In this document: positions 23,366 to 32,102 of the stretch, piece by piece
Numbering within the stretch: position 1 is the stretch's first letter
Layout of the letters: every line of letters begins with the position of its first letter
Translations under genes and position numbers: made by a program
Source: JAABRU01 sp041390465
Lineage (GTDB): Bacteria > Desulfobacterota > Desulfobacteria > Desulfobacterales > Desulfococcaceae
Direction of reading: 5' to 3'
Assembly: GCA_041390465.1 (NCBI GenBank)
Contig: JAWKPW010000051.1
Coordinates: forward strand, 1-40,154
DNA length: 40,154 nt
Notes under the pieces: model-generated
The model's input: only the letters and a program-made list of their open reading frames with translations
What the model was told of the DNA's origin: nothing
The model's database searches: none

Positions 23366-25095
23366 TCATGATTTGCCAAACATTTTCAGATAATTGGCAT
23401 ACAGACGGGGATGAACGCGGGGAGCACTTGACCGAAATCCGTTGTGATTTCCATACCCGGAATGATGGCCCTGACCACCGGGATTTCTGTATCTTCTCCC
23501 GGGTGAGATTGACATAAACCGGACAGTATCCATTGGCCAGGCAGAAGGTTCCAGCAGGCGCAGATTCTGCTCGGCACTGCCCAGGTTGTAATCCGGCAGA
23601 TTTTCCCAGGAACCCGAATCAGATTGGACAGTCCGTATCCGATCCTTCCCCTTCAGAAAGGGATACGGCTGTTTCCTGTAAGTGCCGAGATCAGTGCCTG
23701 CCGGGCATTGAGATTTGCCCGGTTCCTTTGACAATCTCTCCCTTTTTTGTCATCACAGCATTTGCAGCAGGGAATTCCCCATGTCTGATGTCAAACTTGA
23801 AACCGCACCCGGATTCCGGCTTCTGCATACAGATTCAGGAGTTTGCTCAATCTGGGATCTGATGTTTCCATGTCAAAACACTGCGCGGGGTTGAAGGGCG
23901 TCACGCCTTCGCAGTGGCGTTCAATCACTTCCATCAAAGCGCTGACTTTTGCCTCTGCCAGCGTATTTCCCGAAGCCAGGCCGGTCGAACCCAGTCCGGA
24001 AAAAAGTTTTGCCTCATCCAGATTGCAGAAAAGAAAAACACACTGCGCGGGAATCAGAATGGGGACGTATCCCTTTTCTGACACAGCCTCCCCTTCCATC
24101 CAGTACAGGGGTTCCTCACCATAGGGAGCTTCCAGCGCGAGATCATTGGGATTGAGAACCTGAAATCCTTTTTCCTTCAGACTGCTGTATGTGCCAAAAA
24201 TCAGAGGATATGGTTTTTCATATCCGACTGCCCCATCATCTTCGAAACTGGCAAAAGAAGCGTAACGCTCGATGATTTCCATCAGATAAGCCGCGCGTGC
24301 AGGTTCCAAATCCAGTCCCCGGCCATAGGAAGTCTGTATGCCGGACAAAGCATAACTGTGCCGTCCGTTTTGCACAGAAACATTCATTTTCCATTTCCGG
24401 AGCAGGGCAATGGGACTCAGCGATGCCTCATGCCGCATTTCCTCTCCGGCAAGGATGCGGATTCTGGCCAGCCGGTTCATGGCACGGCGGATGGTTTCCT
24501 TTGCTTCGGGTCTTGGCGGAGAATTATCCGGACAGGGTTTCTGCGCGAGTTTTTCTCTCACCTGCGTAATACTGACCGTCTCCTGCGGCAGTGCGGAAAG
24601 TTCTTCACGCGCAAACAGGGGAGCCAAACCGATCTGATCCGGAGGACGGATGGGGCGGTGATTCAGGATATTGTCTGCAAAAACCTGAATCCATTTCCGG
24701 TGCAGTTCCCGGTCTTTGTCCTGTGCGGATTTCAGATAAATGAGGGGACTGTGCCGGGACAGGTCAGAGAGGACAGATTTTGGAAAATATTTCCGCAGAT
24801 CTTTGAATTTTTCATACAGCAGGCAGGTGTCACAGAAAAGCGAGAGGAGAATTTTATCAGCGGGATCAGTTTTTTTGATTTGCTGTGCCATGAAATCTGC
24901 ATCCCGCGCACTGAGCATTCCCATCAGATGTCTGCGCATGAATTCATCATTGGGGCAGGCACGGATATGGGCAATGCAGGTTTCCATATCCGGATCATCT
25001 GCCGGAAAACAGGAAAAATATCCGATACCGGACTCAGTTTCCCGCAGTTGCAGTTCATAATTCACTGTTTCCGCATGCCTTTGTTTTTCATTCAT
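23366..25095 (-). pseudogene. YcaO-family gene with broken C-terminus
   Basis: YcaO proteins use ATP to activate peptide backbone amides (azoline or thioamide formation) or take part in sulfur transfer. The N-terminal two thirds (25095 to 23791) are intact: a helical leader, then the YcaO core with AYLMEIIERYASF, GLASGNTLAEAKVSALMEVIERHCEG and a family-like LNLYAEAGIRVRF. The frame ends at a TGA at 23789-23791, but family-like sequence continues: GIPCCKC, MTKKGEIVKGTG, NLNARQALISAL, EIPVVRAIIPGMEITTDF and the terminal HPRLYANYLKMF, in several frames down to about 23366. At least one stop and three frameshifts are needed. The start (ATG 25095 or GTG 25107) overlaps or abuts the tatC stop, so it was part of the tat operon. 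Confidence 0.8.
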
Positions 25096-26017
25096 TCCTG
25101 CTGTCACTTTCCTTTTCCGCAGATGCTGCAGAGGCGTCCGTCTGTGCCTGCTTTTCTTTATTCACTGCGGATTCTCCGTCTGATTCTCTGTCCTTCTCTT
25201 GCTTTTCCGCGGATTCCGATTCCTCATTATTCTTATCCTCTGCATCTTCCGCGGATTTCCCTGCTGCGTCTTCCTCTTCGTCATCATCTGTCAGTGGTTT
25301 TCTGCCAAAAATCACTGCGCCCCATATACTGATTTCATAGAGAAACATCAGGGGAACAGCCATCATGATCTGACTGACCACATCGGGAGGGGTAATGATG
25401 GCGGCAACAATAAAAAAGAGCAGAACAGCATACTTGCGGTTTTTTCTCAGAAACTCCGGAGTGACAAGCCCGATTTTTGCCATACCCGTCAGCACCAGAG
25501 GCAGTTCAAACACAATGCCAAAGGCCAGCAGCAGTTTGGAGGAAAAGCCCAGATATTCCTTCATGGAAGGCAGCGCCTGAATGGTATCATTGGCAAATCC
25601 CAGAAAAAAGCGGAACCCGATGGGAAAAACATAAAAATAGCCGAACAGGGAGCCGCCTGTGAAAAATATGGTGGAAAGGAAGATGATGGGCAGCAGCACC
25701 TTTTTCTCTTTCCGGTAAAGTCCGGGCGCGACAAACATCCAGAATTGATATATCAGAATCGGCGAGGCCAGCATGACTCCGGCTATCAGCGAGACCTTCA
25801 TATAGGTGAAAAAGGCTTCCGGCAGTCCGGTGAAAATGAGTTTGTCCCCTTTTCCCATGACATCCAGCAGGGGACGCAGGAGAATCTCAAAGAGTTTTTC
25901 CTTGAATCCGTAGGCAATGCAGAAACCCGCACCTATGGCATAAAAACATTTGATAAGCCGATCCCGCAGTTCCTCCAGATGCGCGGTAAATGGCATTTTT
26001 TCTTCTTCAGTCCGCAT
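25088..26017 (-). CDS. tatC: Twin-arginine translocase subunit TatC
   Basis: Receptor subunit for folded twin-arginine substrates, about 309 residues with six membrane helices. Family motifs: MPFTAHLEELRDRLIKC at the N-terminus, FTGLPEAFFTYMKVSLIAG, YQFWMFVAPGLYRKEK, and ITPPDVVSQIMMAVPLMFLYE near the last helices. After GRKPL comes an acidic, low-complexity tail of about 70 residues (DDDEEEDAAGKSAEDAED), not part of the usual TatC, probably cytoplasmic. ATG 26017 overlaps the end of tatB. The gene is followed, with overlap, by the YcaO gene. Sulfate reducers export many cofactor-bearing oxidoreductases by this route. Confidence 0.96.
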   Translation of the reverse strand: MRTEEEKMPFTAHLEELRDRLIKCFYAIGAGFCIAYGFKEKLFEILLRPLLDVMGKGDKLIFTGLPEAFFTYMKVSLIAGVMLASPILIYQFWMFVAPGLYRKEKKVLLPIIFLSTIFFTGGSLFGYFYVFPIGFRFFLGFANDTIQALPSMKEYLGFSSKLLLAFGIVFELPLVLTGMAKIGLVTPEFLRKNRKYAVLLFFIVAAIITPPDVVSQIMMAVPLMFLYEISIWGAVIFGRKPLTDDDEEEDAAGKSAEDAEDKNNEESESAEKQEKDRESDGESAVNKEKQAQTDASAASAEKESDSRNE

Positions 26018-26465
26018 TTTTTGCAAATCCCTTTTCTTTCAGTCCTTTTCCCGAAGCAGGTTCATCCGCATTCACCAGCAGTTCCGCGGGAATATCCGTA
26101 GCCGCCATATCCTTGTCATCCGCATCATCCGGCAGAGAGGAAGAATCATCTGCTTTTTTCTCTTTGGCATCCGGCAAATCCTTTTTTTTCAGTGTCCCGT
26201 CTTCTGCATCAGATTTTTTCTTCAGGCCGGTGCCTGATTTTCCGGCTGGCTTTCTGATTTCGGCCTCCACATCATCAAAAGTCTTTTTGACGCTTTTCAC
26301 GTCATAATCAAGTTCCATTGCACCTTTGAATTCACTGGTGGCTTTTTTGAATTCATTCATGGCCCGTCCCAGAGATTTTGCCAAATCCGGAAGTTTCTTG
26401 GGGCCGACCACAATCAGGGCTATGGCCAGAATTAACATCAGTTCGGGCATTCCTATGCCAAACAT
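26007..26465 (-). CDS. tatB: Twin-arginine translocase subunit TatB/TatA type
   Basis: This 152-residue protein has one N-terminal membrane helix (MFGIGMPELMLILAIALIVV), the conserved Glu in MPEL, then GPKKLPDLAKSLGRAMNEFK, the amphipathic helix of the family. The Gly-Pro hinge and the long charged C-terminus favour TatB over TatA. The tail is Lys/Asp-rich and low complexity, like that of its TatC neighbour. A GAAAGGTGA site precedes ATG 26465. It overlaps tatC by 11 bp, so the two form a translational unit. No separate tatA is in the window. Confidence 0.92.
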   Translation of the reverse strand: MFGIGMPELMLILAIALIVVGPKKLPDLAKSLGRAMNEFKKATSEFKGAMELDYDVKSVKKTFDDVEAEIRKPAGKSGTGLKKKSDAEDGTLKKKDLPDAKEKKADDSSSLPDDADDKDMAATDIPAELLVNADEPASGKGLKEKGFAKNAD

Positions 26466-26485
26466 AGCATTTCACCTTTCAATTC

Positions 26486-26550
26486 AGTTATCAGTTGCCA
26501 GTTATCAGTTGCCAGTCATACCTGAATACTGATAACTGACAACTGAAACC
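26486..26550. repeat. CAGTTATCAGTTGCC tandem and inverted repeats upstream of tatB
   Basis: AGTTATCAGTTGCC occurs twice in tandem (26487-26514), and an inverse version, ACTGATAACTGACAACTG, follows at 26529-26546. The stretch can fold into a hairpin and lies in the 139-bp gap between the DMT exporter gene and tatB. Such AACTGATAACTG repeats are common intergenic repeats in many bacteria. Confidence 0.6.
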
Positions 26551-26604
26551 TTCTACCAAAAATTTATCTTTTTGTATATGTTTTTCAGGGATGGACAGAT
26601 TCTG

Positions 26605-27495
26605 TCAAACCGGAGCTGCTTTGCGCATTCCTCCGGTATTGGTGAGATAAACACCTGAAACCACAAGGATGGCTCCTGCAAGCAGAGAAAATGTCAGGGG
26701 TTCTCTGAGTATGAGAAAAGCAAGGATGATGGCGCTGATGGGCACAAAATTGATGAAAAGCCCGGCCTTTACCGGCCCGATGCTTCGGATGCCCTGATAA
26801 TACCAGATAAAACCGAGCACGGTTCCGAAAAAGCCCAGATACGCGATGCTCATCCAGTCGGACAAAGCATAATTTCCCATATGATACAGCACGCCTTCCG
26901 CATACGCGGGAAAAAACAGTGCAACTGCTCCGATAAGGGAGGAATAACATATGGAAACCAGGGGAGACAGACCGGAAACCACAGTTTTGCCGATAAGGGA
27001 AAATGCCACCCAGCTTGCCACACATCCGAAAATGAACACTTCCCCCCATCCGAGTCCGGAGCCGATGATATTTCCAAAATCCCCTTTGGAAATGACAATG
27101 ATCGCACCGCAAACAGACAGCAGAATCCCGGAAATCCGGACAAAACCGAGTTTTTCCCTGAAAAACAAAGCGGAAAACAGGGTGATAAATATGGGATTAA
27201 GGGCAATTATCAGAGAGGCTCTGCCAGCGCTGATGAGTTCCAGTCCCTTGAAAAACAGGATATTGTAGGAAAAAACTCCGGTCAGTCCCAGCACAGTGAC
27301 AGGCAGAATCTGCTCTTTTTTCAGCAGAGGAAGTTTTCCCTCCAGAATTCTGGTAAGTGCAAGCAGAAGCAGGGAAGCAAGTGCAAAACGCAAAAAAGCG
27401 GCAGAACAGGGCGGCACATGACCGGAAAGCATCCGGCCTGCCACAAAGGTTCCGCCCCAGAAAAAGGCTGTCAGTATCAGTTTGAGATAAATCAT
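26605..27495 (-). CDS. EamA/DMT-family transporter
   Basis: This 296-residue inner-membrane protein has ten predicted helices arranged as two EamA repeats. Repeat 1 begins LILTAFFWGGTFVAGRML and ends in LGFVRISGILLSVCGAIIVI. Repeat 2 begins GWGEVFIFGCVASWVAFSLI and ends in LTFSLLAGAILVVSGVYL. The family exports metabolites such as amino acids or nucleobase derivatives, but the substrate cannot be told from sequence. ATG 27495 lacks a strong ribosome-binding site. It is probably monocistronic: downstream are repeats before the tat operon. Confidence 0.92.
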   Translation of the reverse strand: MIYLKLILTAFFWGGTFVAGRMLSGHVPPCSAAFLRFALASLLLLALTRILEGKLPLLKKEQILPVTVLGLTGVFSYNILFFKGLELISAGRASLIIALNPIFITLFSALFFREKLGFVRISGILLSVCGAIIVISKGDFGNIIGSGLGWGEVFIFGCVASWVAFSLIGKTVVSGLSPLVSICYSSLIGAVALFFPAYAEGVLYHMGNYALSDWMSIAYLGFFGTVLGFIWYYQGIRSIGPVKAGLFINFVPISAIILAFLILREPLTFSLLAGAILVVSGVYLTNTGGMRKAAPV

Positions 27496-27581
27496 GTTCT
27501 GGTGCCGCTTTTCATTCCGAAATTCGGTTATGAGATGTCAATATTTTGAAAATCAGTTGGTTACCCCGGTCAATGCCTGTG

Positions 27582-27712
27582 ATACCAATTCTCTGTTGAA
27601 ACCATACGTTGCAGAAGGCAAAGCTGATTCTCCGCAGATTTTGAACCGCATTGTCCGTTTTTTGTGTCCTTTGTGCCTTCTTTGTGTCCTTTGTGGTTAA
27701 AATATTCGGTAT
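27582..27712. repeat. Shell-and-core repeat, CACAAAGGACAC core, copy 1
   Basis: The element begins ATACCAATTCTCTGTTGAAA and ends ATTCGGTAT, with the right shell eroded. The core reads TTTGTGTCCTTTGTGGTTAA. Other copies are at 31617-31746 and 37431-37580; all three share CCGCAGATT in the left half. The TTAACCACAAAGGACAC type of repeat is seen in many bacterial genomes. Confidence 0.75.
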
Positions 27713-27953
27713 GATATGTAAAAGTTTGAAGAGGATGCGCTTTTTTCCCACAGAGGAGACAGAGATTTTTTACAGAGATCCCAGAGGGTTTTTCCGTTCT
27801 TTCTGTTTTGCAATCTGTCAGATCCGCAGCCGGAAAAAATTTATCCGAAGGACTATAATAAAAGCCGATCATTATCACAAGAAATTTTTTGACTTTTACA
27901 GGACATTGCTTTTGATGGGCATGTCAGGGCAGCCGGACTGAAAGTTATGTGTT

Positions 27954-28087
27954 ATACCAATTCCCCATTGAAAAGATACTTGCAAGCAGGAAAAAAAGAG
28001 GTTTCCGTGTGTTCAAAAAACCGGATTTTTCGGAAAAATCCGGTTTTTCTGAAAAACTTATGTTTCAGATCCATGGCGAATTGGCAT
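27954..28087. repeat. Shell-and-core repeat, hairpin core, copy 2
   Basis: It begins ATACCAATTCCCCATTGAAA and ends CCATGGCGAATTGGCAT. The core is the AAACCGGATTTTTC hairpin at about 28018-28049. It lies downstream of the phosphoglycerate mutase gene. Confidence 0.8.
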
Positions 28088-28194
28088 TATGCATGAAAAA
28101 AAGGAGCAAAAGAGCAGAGTATATGGCAACCTGTGTCTTGGCAATTTCGGGTAACCCATGTCTTGGCATTTAACATAAGAGTCAGATTCCGGTG

Positions 28195-28229
28195 AGATCT
28201 GACAATTTTCAAAAAGTTGTCAAATCCTG
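28195..28229. repeat. Dispersed GATTTG hairpin repeat, copy 3
   Basis: Arms AGATCTGACAATTTT and AAAAAGTTGTCAAATCCT. It is inverted relative to copies 1 and 4, with which it also shares flanking sequence (about 28160-28250). The related TTCGCATTTATAA flank at 28282-28294 covers the stop codon of the neighbouring mutase gene. Confidence 0.75.
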
Positions 28230-28288
28230 CATGAATATACAGCAATCTGCTTTTGCTCATTCTGAAATTTTTGATATCTGATTCGCAT

Positions 28289-29593
28289 TTATAACCGGAA
28301 TGCCTCATAATGCCCGGGCCAGTAAGGCTGATCATCCGGTGTGTCCATAATTCCCCGAAGTTTTGCCCGATCCGTTTGGTTGAGGATCAGATGCATCAGC
28401 TCCGGTCCCCGCACACAGCCCAGCGCCCCTGCTGCCGCACTGATTTCATCAAAATGCCGCACTGTATCCCTGCGTACCCCTTCTCCGCAAAAGGTCATGG
28501 GAACCGGTTCTCCGGAATGGACAAGGGGGCCGGTGCTGGGTGTGGAATGATCTGCCGTGATGATCAGCAGCACGTCCGGATTCTCCAAAAGAGGCGCTAT
28601 GGCTTCCCCAATGCCCCTGTCCAGAGATTCGATAACCCTTTTCTTGCTTTCCGGATTTTTGGTATGCGCTGCCTCATCCGGCGTTTTGGTATGAACATGG
28701 ATAAAATCATATTCATTCAGCAAGTTGGATGCCATATCCAGTCTTTGGGCCAAATCCTTTCCCGGATCATCCGTATCCCGAACTTTTTGGCTTTCCATTC
28801 CCACAAAGGCCGCAAGTCCGTGATACACAATTCCCGATGCAAGGGAAAGTCCCCTGAATCCCCATTTTTCATAAAAAGGCACAATTTTTTTCCTCTGCCC
28901 GGCCCGCTGTGTCACCATTCCGTTGAGACAGGGTTTGCCTTCTTTGCGCCGGGAAACATTGACCGGATGATCCCGGAGTGAATCCCACAGCCACAGCAGA
29001 TAGGAGTGCAGAGCGCGGACAGTGTTCTGTGTTTTTGCATCCTTTTCAAATCCTTTCCAGGGCTTCAGGGCAGCCAAAGCCCGTCCGTCCACAAAAGGGG
29101 CAGTGTCCGTAACATGCCGATCCACTTCCCCGCGCAGGGTGAGAATGCCGTAAAGTCCCTGACTTCGGGTAAAGGAAATGCGGATTCCCCCGCTTTCATA
29201 TTCGGAAACAAATTTGGCAAGGGCTTCGGCCTCCGCGGCTGTGGCAGGCGGCTGGTCTTTTTCCAGAAAAAGAATCCCGTCCTTTTCCTCCAATGTGACA
29301 AAACGGGCAAGCACGGCCACATCCTGTTCCGTCAGTGCAATGCCCGCGCCCAGAGCTTCCAGAACGCCCCGTCCGGGAAAGTCTGACAAATCATAGCCGA
29401 ACATGGCAAAATGCGCATTTTCACTGGGAAGCGCCTGACCCAAAACAGCGGCATGAAACAGACCGCTGCATCCGATCTCCGCCAGTCTGTCCAGATGCGG
29501 CGTATATGCCGCCTGCAGAGGGGTAAGATTTCCAAACTGAGCGAAAGATCGGTCTCCCAGTCCGTCCAGTAAGATAAGTATACATTTTTTCAT
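28289..29593 (-). CDS. apgM: Archaeal-type cofactor-independent phosphoglycerate mutase family
   Basis: Alkaline-phosphatase-superfamily protein of 434 residues, related to archaeal 2,3-bisphosphoglycerate-independent mutase (aPGAM) that interconverts 3- and 2-phosphoglycerate. The metal site begins ILILLDGLGDR (Asp10). The nucleophile Ser57 is in ALPSENAHFAMFGYD, followed by GRGVLEALGAGIAL. The second metal cluster has HTKTPDEAAH and ITADHSTP, and HSGEPVPM follows. ATG 29593 has CGGAAA upstream. All key residues are present. Paralogues in this family may act on other phosphosugars, so mutase activity is likely but not certain. It stands alone. Confidence 0.88.
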   Translation of the reverse strand: MKKCILILLDGLGDRSFAQFGNLTPLQAAYTPHLDRLAEIGCSGLFHAAVLGQALPSENAHFAMFGYDLSDFPGRGVLEALGAGIALTEQDVAVLARFVTLEEKDGILFLEKDQPPATAAEAEALAKFVSEYESGGIRISFTRSQGLYGILTLRGEVDRHVTDTAPFVDGRALAALKPWKGFEKDAKTQNTVRALHSYLLWLWDSLRDHPVNVSRRKEGKPCLNGMVTQRAGQRKKIVPFYEKWGFRGLSLASGIVYHGLAAFVGMESQKVRDTDDPGKDLAQRLDMASNLLNEYDFIHVHTKTPDEAAHTKNPESKKRVIESLDRGIGEAIAPLLENPDVLLIITADHSTPSTGPLVHSGEPVPMTFCGEGVRRDTVRHFDEISAAAGALGCVRGPELMHLILNQTDRAKLRGIMDTPDDQPYWPGHYEAFRL

Positions 29594-29882
29594 GCGGATT
29601 TCCGTATAAAATGGGATAATGGATCAACAGACAGAAATTTCACCTGTGTTTCGGCAGAATGACCCGGCGTTTTTTGCACAGCCCGCAGATAGAAAAAAAC
29701 AGTCGCCCTGATCCGCTCTCAGAAATTTAAGGAAACTGCCGAAGTTCAGCCCGGTGCGCCAAAAAAAATTCAGCAACTGCCCAATCGGAAAGACTGCGGA
29801 CTGACAATTGCTGTATCACTCTGTGTTCAAAAAAGAAAGAAGAATTTGGGGATTGTGTGAGGGAAAAAAATAAAACTTTCAG

Positions 29883-29915
29883 AAAAATCCGGTTTTTCGG
29901 AAAAACCGGATTTTT
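29883..29915 (-). terminator. Bidirectional hairpin terminator from repeat core, downstream of amt
   Basis: AAAAATCCGGTTTTTC and its inverse AAAAACCGGATTTTT make a long stem with T-tracts on both strands, 28 bp after the amt stop. On the minus strand it is followed by a further T-rich run. It is a copy of the hairpin core of the shell-and-core repeats, with the shells missing. Confidence 0.7.
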
Positions 29916-29942
29916 TCCATACACAAAAATTCCTTTGCCAGC

Positions 29943-31346
29943 TTATGACTGTTCTGCTGTTTTGGAGGAAAGCACCGGGCTTCCCCCAGGCACACCGAAG
30001 GTTTTGGGAATAACTCCGGTTCCGCCGTGGGAGAGAATTTCAAAATCCGGATACGCGGTTCCGCCGTGTTCCGTATAATCCAGACCTTCCAGTTCCTCTT
30101 CCGGAGAGACCCGCAGTCCCATGGTCAGATGAATGATTTTGAACATGACAAAGGCCAGTGCAAAGGTCCAGACAAAGCAGGAGGCAATTCCCAGCAACTG
30201 CACACCGATGATTTTTGCCGAAGTGCCGCCTGCATTGAAGATACCCGCAGCCAGAGTTCCCCAGGCACCGTTGACCCCGTGAACCGAAACTGCGCCGACC
30301 GGATCATCAATTTTGATTTTATCAATAAAAAGAACAGAAAAGACAACCAGGACACCGGCGACAGACCCAATGATGATGGCACTGCCCGGACTGACATTGG
30401 CACAGCCTGCGGTAATGCCCACCAGTCCTGCAAGCGCGCCGTTGAGACTCATGCCCACTTCGGGTTTGCCAAATTTGATCCAGGAGGTAATCATGGCCAG
30501 CACTGCACCGGCGGCGGCGGACAGATTGGTATTGACCGCGATCAGGGCAATGGATTTGTCGGCTGTTGTGGTGGAACCCGAGTTGAAACCAAACCAGCCC
30601 ATCCACAGAATGAACACACCCAGAGCAGCCAGGGGAATATTGTGTCCGAGAATGGGTTTTACCGTTCCGTCTTTGCCGTATTTTCCCATGCGGGGCCCCA
30701 GCACAATGGCTCCGGCCAGCGCTGCCCATCCGCCCACAGAATGAACCACTGTGGAGCCTGCAAAATCAATGAATCCCAGTTTTTCCAGCCATCCGCCGCC
30801 ATTGAGAAGTCCGCCCCATGCCCAGCTCCCGAATATGGGATAAATCAGCGCGCTCACCACGATACTGTAAACAATATAGCCTGTGAATTTGGTGCGTTCA
30901 GCCATTGCTCCGGATACAATTGTCGCTGCGGTCGCGGCAAATACCACCTGAAACATCCAGAAAACCAGCACCCAGGGATCTCCATCCGGGCTGAAATCAC
31001 TGAGAAAAAAACCGGATGTTCCGAACCATCCGGTAGCGGAAACACCAAACATCAGTCCGAATCCCACTGCCCAGTACACAATGGAACCCAGGGCAAAATC
31101 CATCAGGTTTTTCATCATAATGTTGATGGCGTTTTTGGCACGGGTGAAACCGGCTTCCACCATGGCAAATCCGGCCTGCATGAAGAAAACCAGAACTGCG
31201 GCCATCAGAGTCCACAGATAATTGGCATGGGTCTGCACCAAGTCAATGGCCGTCTTGTTGGATTCTGCTGTGGGGGGTTCATCTCCCGCCCATGCGCGGG
31301 CCAGGGTGATTGTCAGGAATGAAAGGGTCAACAGCATTTTTCTCAT
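29943..31346 (-). CDS. amt: Ammonium transporter Amt
   Basis: Inner-membrane ammonium channel/transporter, 467 residues. A cleavable signal peptide (to about residue 20, ARAWA-G) precedes 11 membrane helices, as in E. coli AmtB. Family signatures: GFTRAKNAINIMMKN, the GSTVVHSVGGWAALAGAIVLGPR segment with the first pore His, and DDPVGAVSVHGVNGAWGTLAAGIF with the second. The C-terminal tail (GLRVSPEEELEGLDYTEHGG) matches the cytoplasmic region that binds PII/GlnK. GGAGGAGGAATTATC precedes the ATG. No glnK lies next to it in this window, which is unusual. A sigma-54 promoter lies about 100 bp upstream. Confidence 0.96.
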   Translation of the reverse strand: MRKMLLTLSFLTITLARAWAGDEPPTAESNKTAIDLVQTHANYLWTLMAAVLVFFMQAGFAMVEAGFTRAKNAINIMMKNLMDFALGSIVYWAVGFGLMFGVSATGWFGTSGFFLSDFSPDGDPWVLVFWMFQVVFAATAATIVSGAMAERTKFTGYIVYSIVVSALIYPIFGSWAWGGLLNGGGWLEKLGFIDFAGSTVVHSVGGWAALAGAIVLGPRMGKYGKDGTVKPILGHNIPLAALGVFILWMGWFGFNSGSTTTADKSIALIAVNTNLSAAAGAVLAMITSWIKFGKPEVGMSLNGALAGLVGITAGCANVSPGSAIIIGSVAGVLVVFSVLFIDKIKIDDPVGAVSVHGVNGAWGTLAAGIFNAGGTSAKIIGVQLLGIASCFVWTFALAFVMFKIIHLTMGLRVSPEEELEGLDYTEHGGTAYPDFEILSHGGTGVIPKTFGVPGGSPVLSSKTAEQS

Positions 31347-31444
31347 GATAATTCCTCCTCCGTAAGGTTGGTTAAAAAATAAAGGATAAAAAAATAAGCC
31401 TGTAAATGTTTCCGAACTTTTCCGCTCCGTTTGCAGACAGATAT

Positions 31445-31460
31445 AGCAATCCCTGTGCCA
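31445..31460 (-). promoter_or_regulatory. Sigma-54 (-24/-12) promoter of amt
   Basis: Read on the minus strand the sequence is TGGCACAGGGATTGCT, an exact match to TGGCAC-N5-TTGCW. Transcription would begin about 12 bases further on, leaving a leader of roughly 90 bases before amt. RpoN/NtrC control is the rule for amt genes under nitrogen limitation. No clear NtrC site was found upstream. Confidence 0.85.
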
Positions 31461-31616
31461 GACACGGAATTTTTTTATTAACTTGCTTAATTTAAATATA
31501 ATATCCTGTATCAGTCCTTTTCCGGAAACAGAATCAATATTACATTTTTGTATTTAAAAAGATACATAAATAACAATTATGTATTAAAGAAACGGAACAG
31601 GCTTCCCGCCTGTTTT

Positions 31617-31746
31617 ATAGCAATTCTCTTTTAAAACCATACGTTGCGGAAGACAAAGCCGGTTCTCCGCAGATTCTGCACAGTGCTGTCGGTTTTTTGT
31701 GTCCTCTTTGTGTCCTTTGCGGTTAAAATTCAAAGAGAACCGGTAT
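31617..31746. repeat. Shell-and-core repeat, CACAAAGGACAC core, copy 2
   Basis: It starts ATAGCAATTCTCTTTTAAAA and ends CAAAGAGAACCGGTAT, so both shells are eroded. The core has CGTTGCGGAAGACAAAGCC, TTCTCCGCAGATT and TTTGTGTCCTTTGCGGTTAA, as in copy 3. Confidence 0.75.
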
Positions 31747-31859
31747 TACTGTTACAAACAGACTTGAAGCCTGTTTTGTTTTTATCATTCCGGAAATCCT
31801 GTTATTTTTCTGTCAACTGCCCAACGCCTGCTGTTTTCTGAACAAAAAAATCTCTGTGT

Positions 31860-31926
31860 TCTCTGTGGGAAACAAAATACTGCCAAACTTTCCTTCGGCA
31901 CTCCGGGCCGGGGTTTCCCACAGAGA
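31860..31926. repeat. CACAGAG-type inverted repeat
   Basis: TCTCTGTGGGAAAC at 31860-31873 pairs perfectly with GTTTCCCACAGAGA at 31913-31926. Further ACACAGAG-type motifs flank it on both sides (31851-31859 and 31930-31950). It is a member of the widely dispersed CACAGAGNACACAGAG repeats and may also terminate transcription. Confidence 0.65.
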
Positions 31927-32102
31927 TCAGACCCACAGAGGACACAGAGGGATTTGTCTGTCCGGGAATTGCACAGTTGACCGGATATTCAGAATTGAGC
32001 GGACAGTTCAACAGATTTGATTCTCTGCCGAATAGTTTTTGACATCCATGCAGGATATGAATATGATAATGGGAAATCAGATACCTGCGCTGCGGAGAGA
32101 TT

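Larger units (their letters stand above)
27496..28288. other. Repeat-filled intergenic region
   Basis: This 793-bp stretch has no supported gene. It contains the repeats listed at 27582-27712, 27954-28087 and 28195-28229, and a CACAGAGGAGACAGAGA-like fragment near 27759. Open frames here read through repeats on both strands. Confidence 0.7.
31347..32102. other. Intergenic region between amt and lipB
   Basis: This 756-bp divergent region has no supported gene. It contains the sigma-54 promoter (31445-31460), an AT-rich stretch to about 31590, a shell-and-core repeat (31617-31746) and a long inverted CACAGAG repeat (31860-31926). Confidence 0.7.

Noticed and set aside
26486..26550. CRISPR-like tandem repeat
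   Set aside because: Only two 14-bp units with no spacers; it fits a simple AACTGATAACTG intergenic repeat.
30027..31322. A 431-codon plus-strand open frame
   Set aside because: Antisense to amt, whose membrane-protein motifs are unambiguous.
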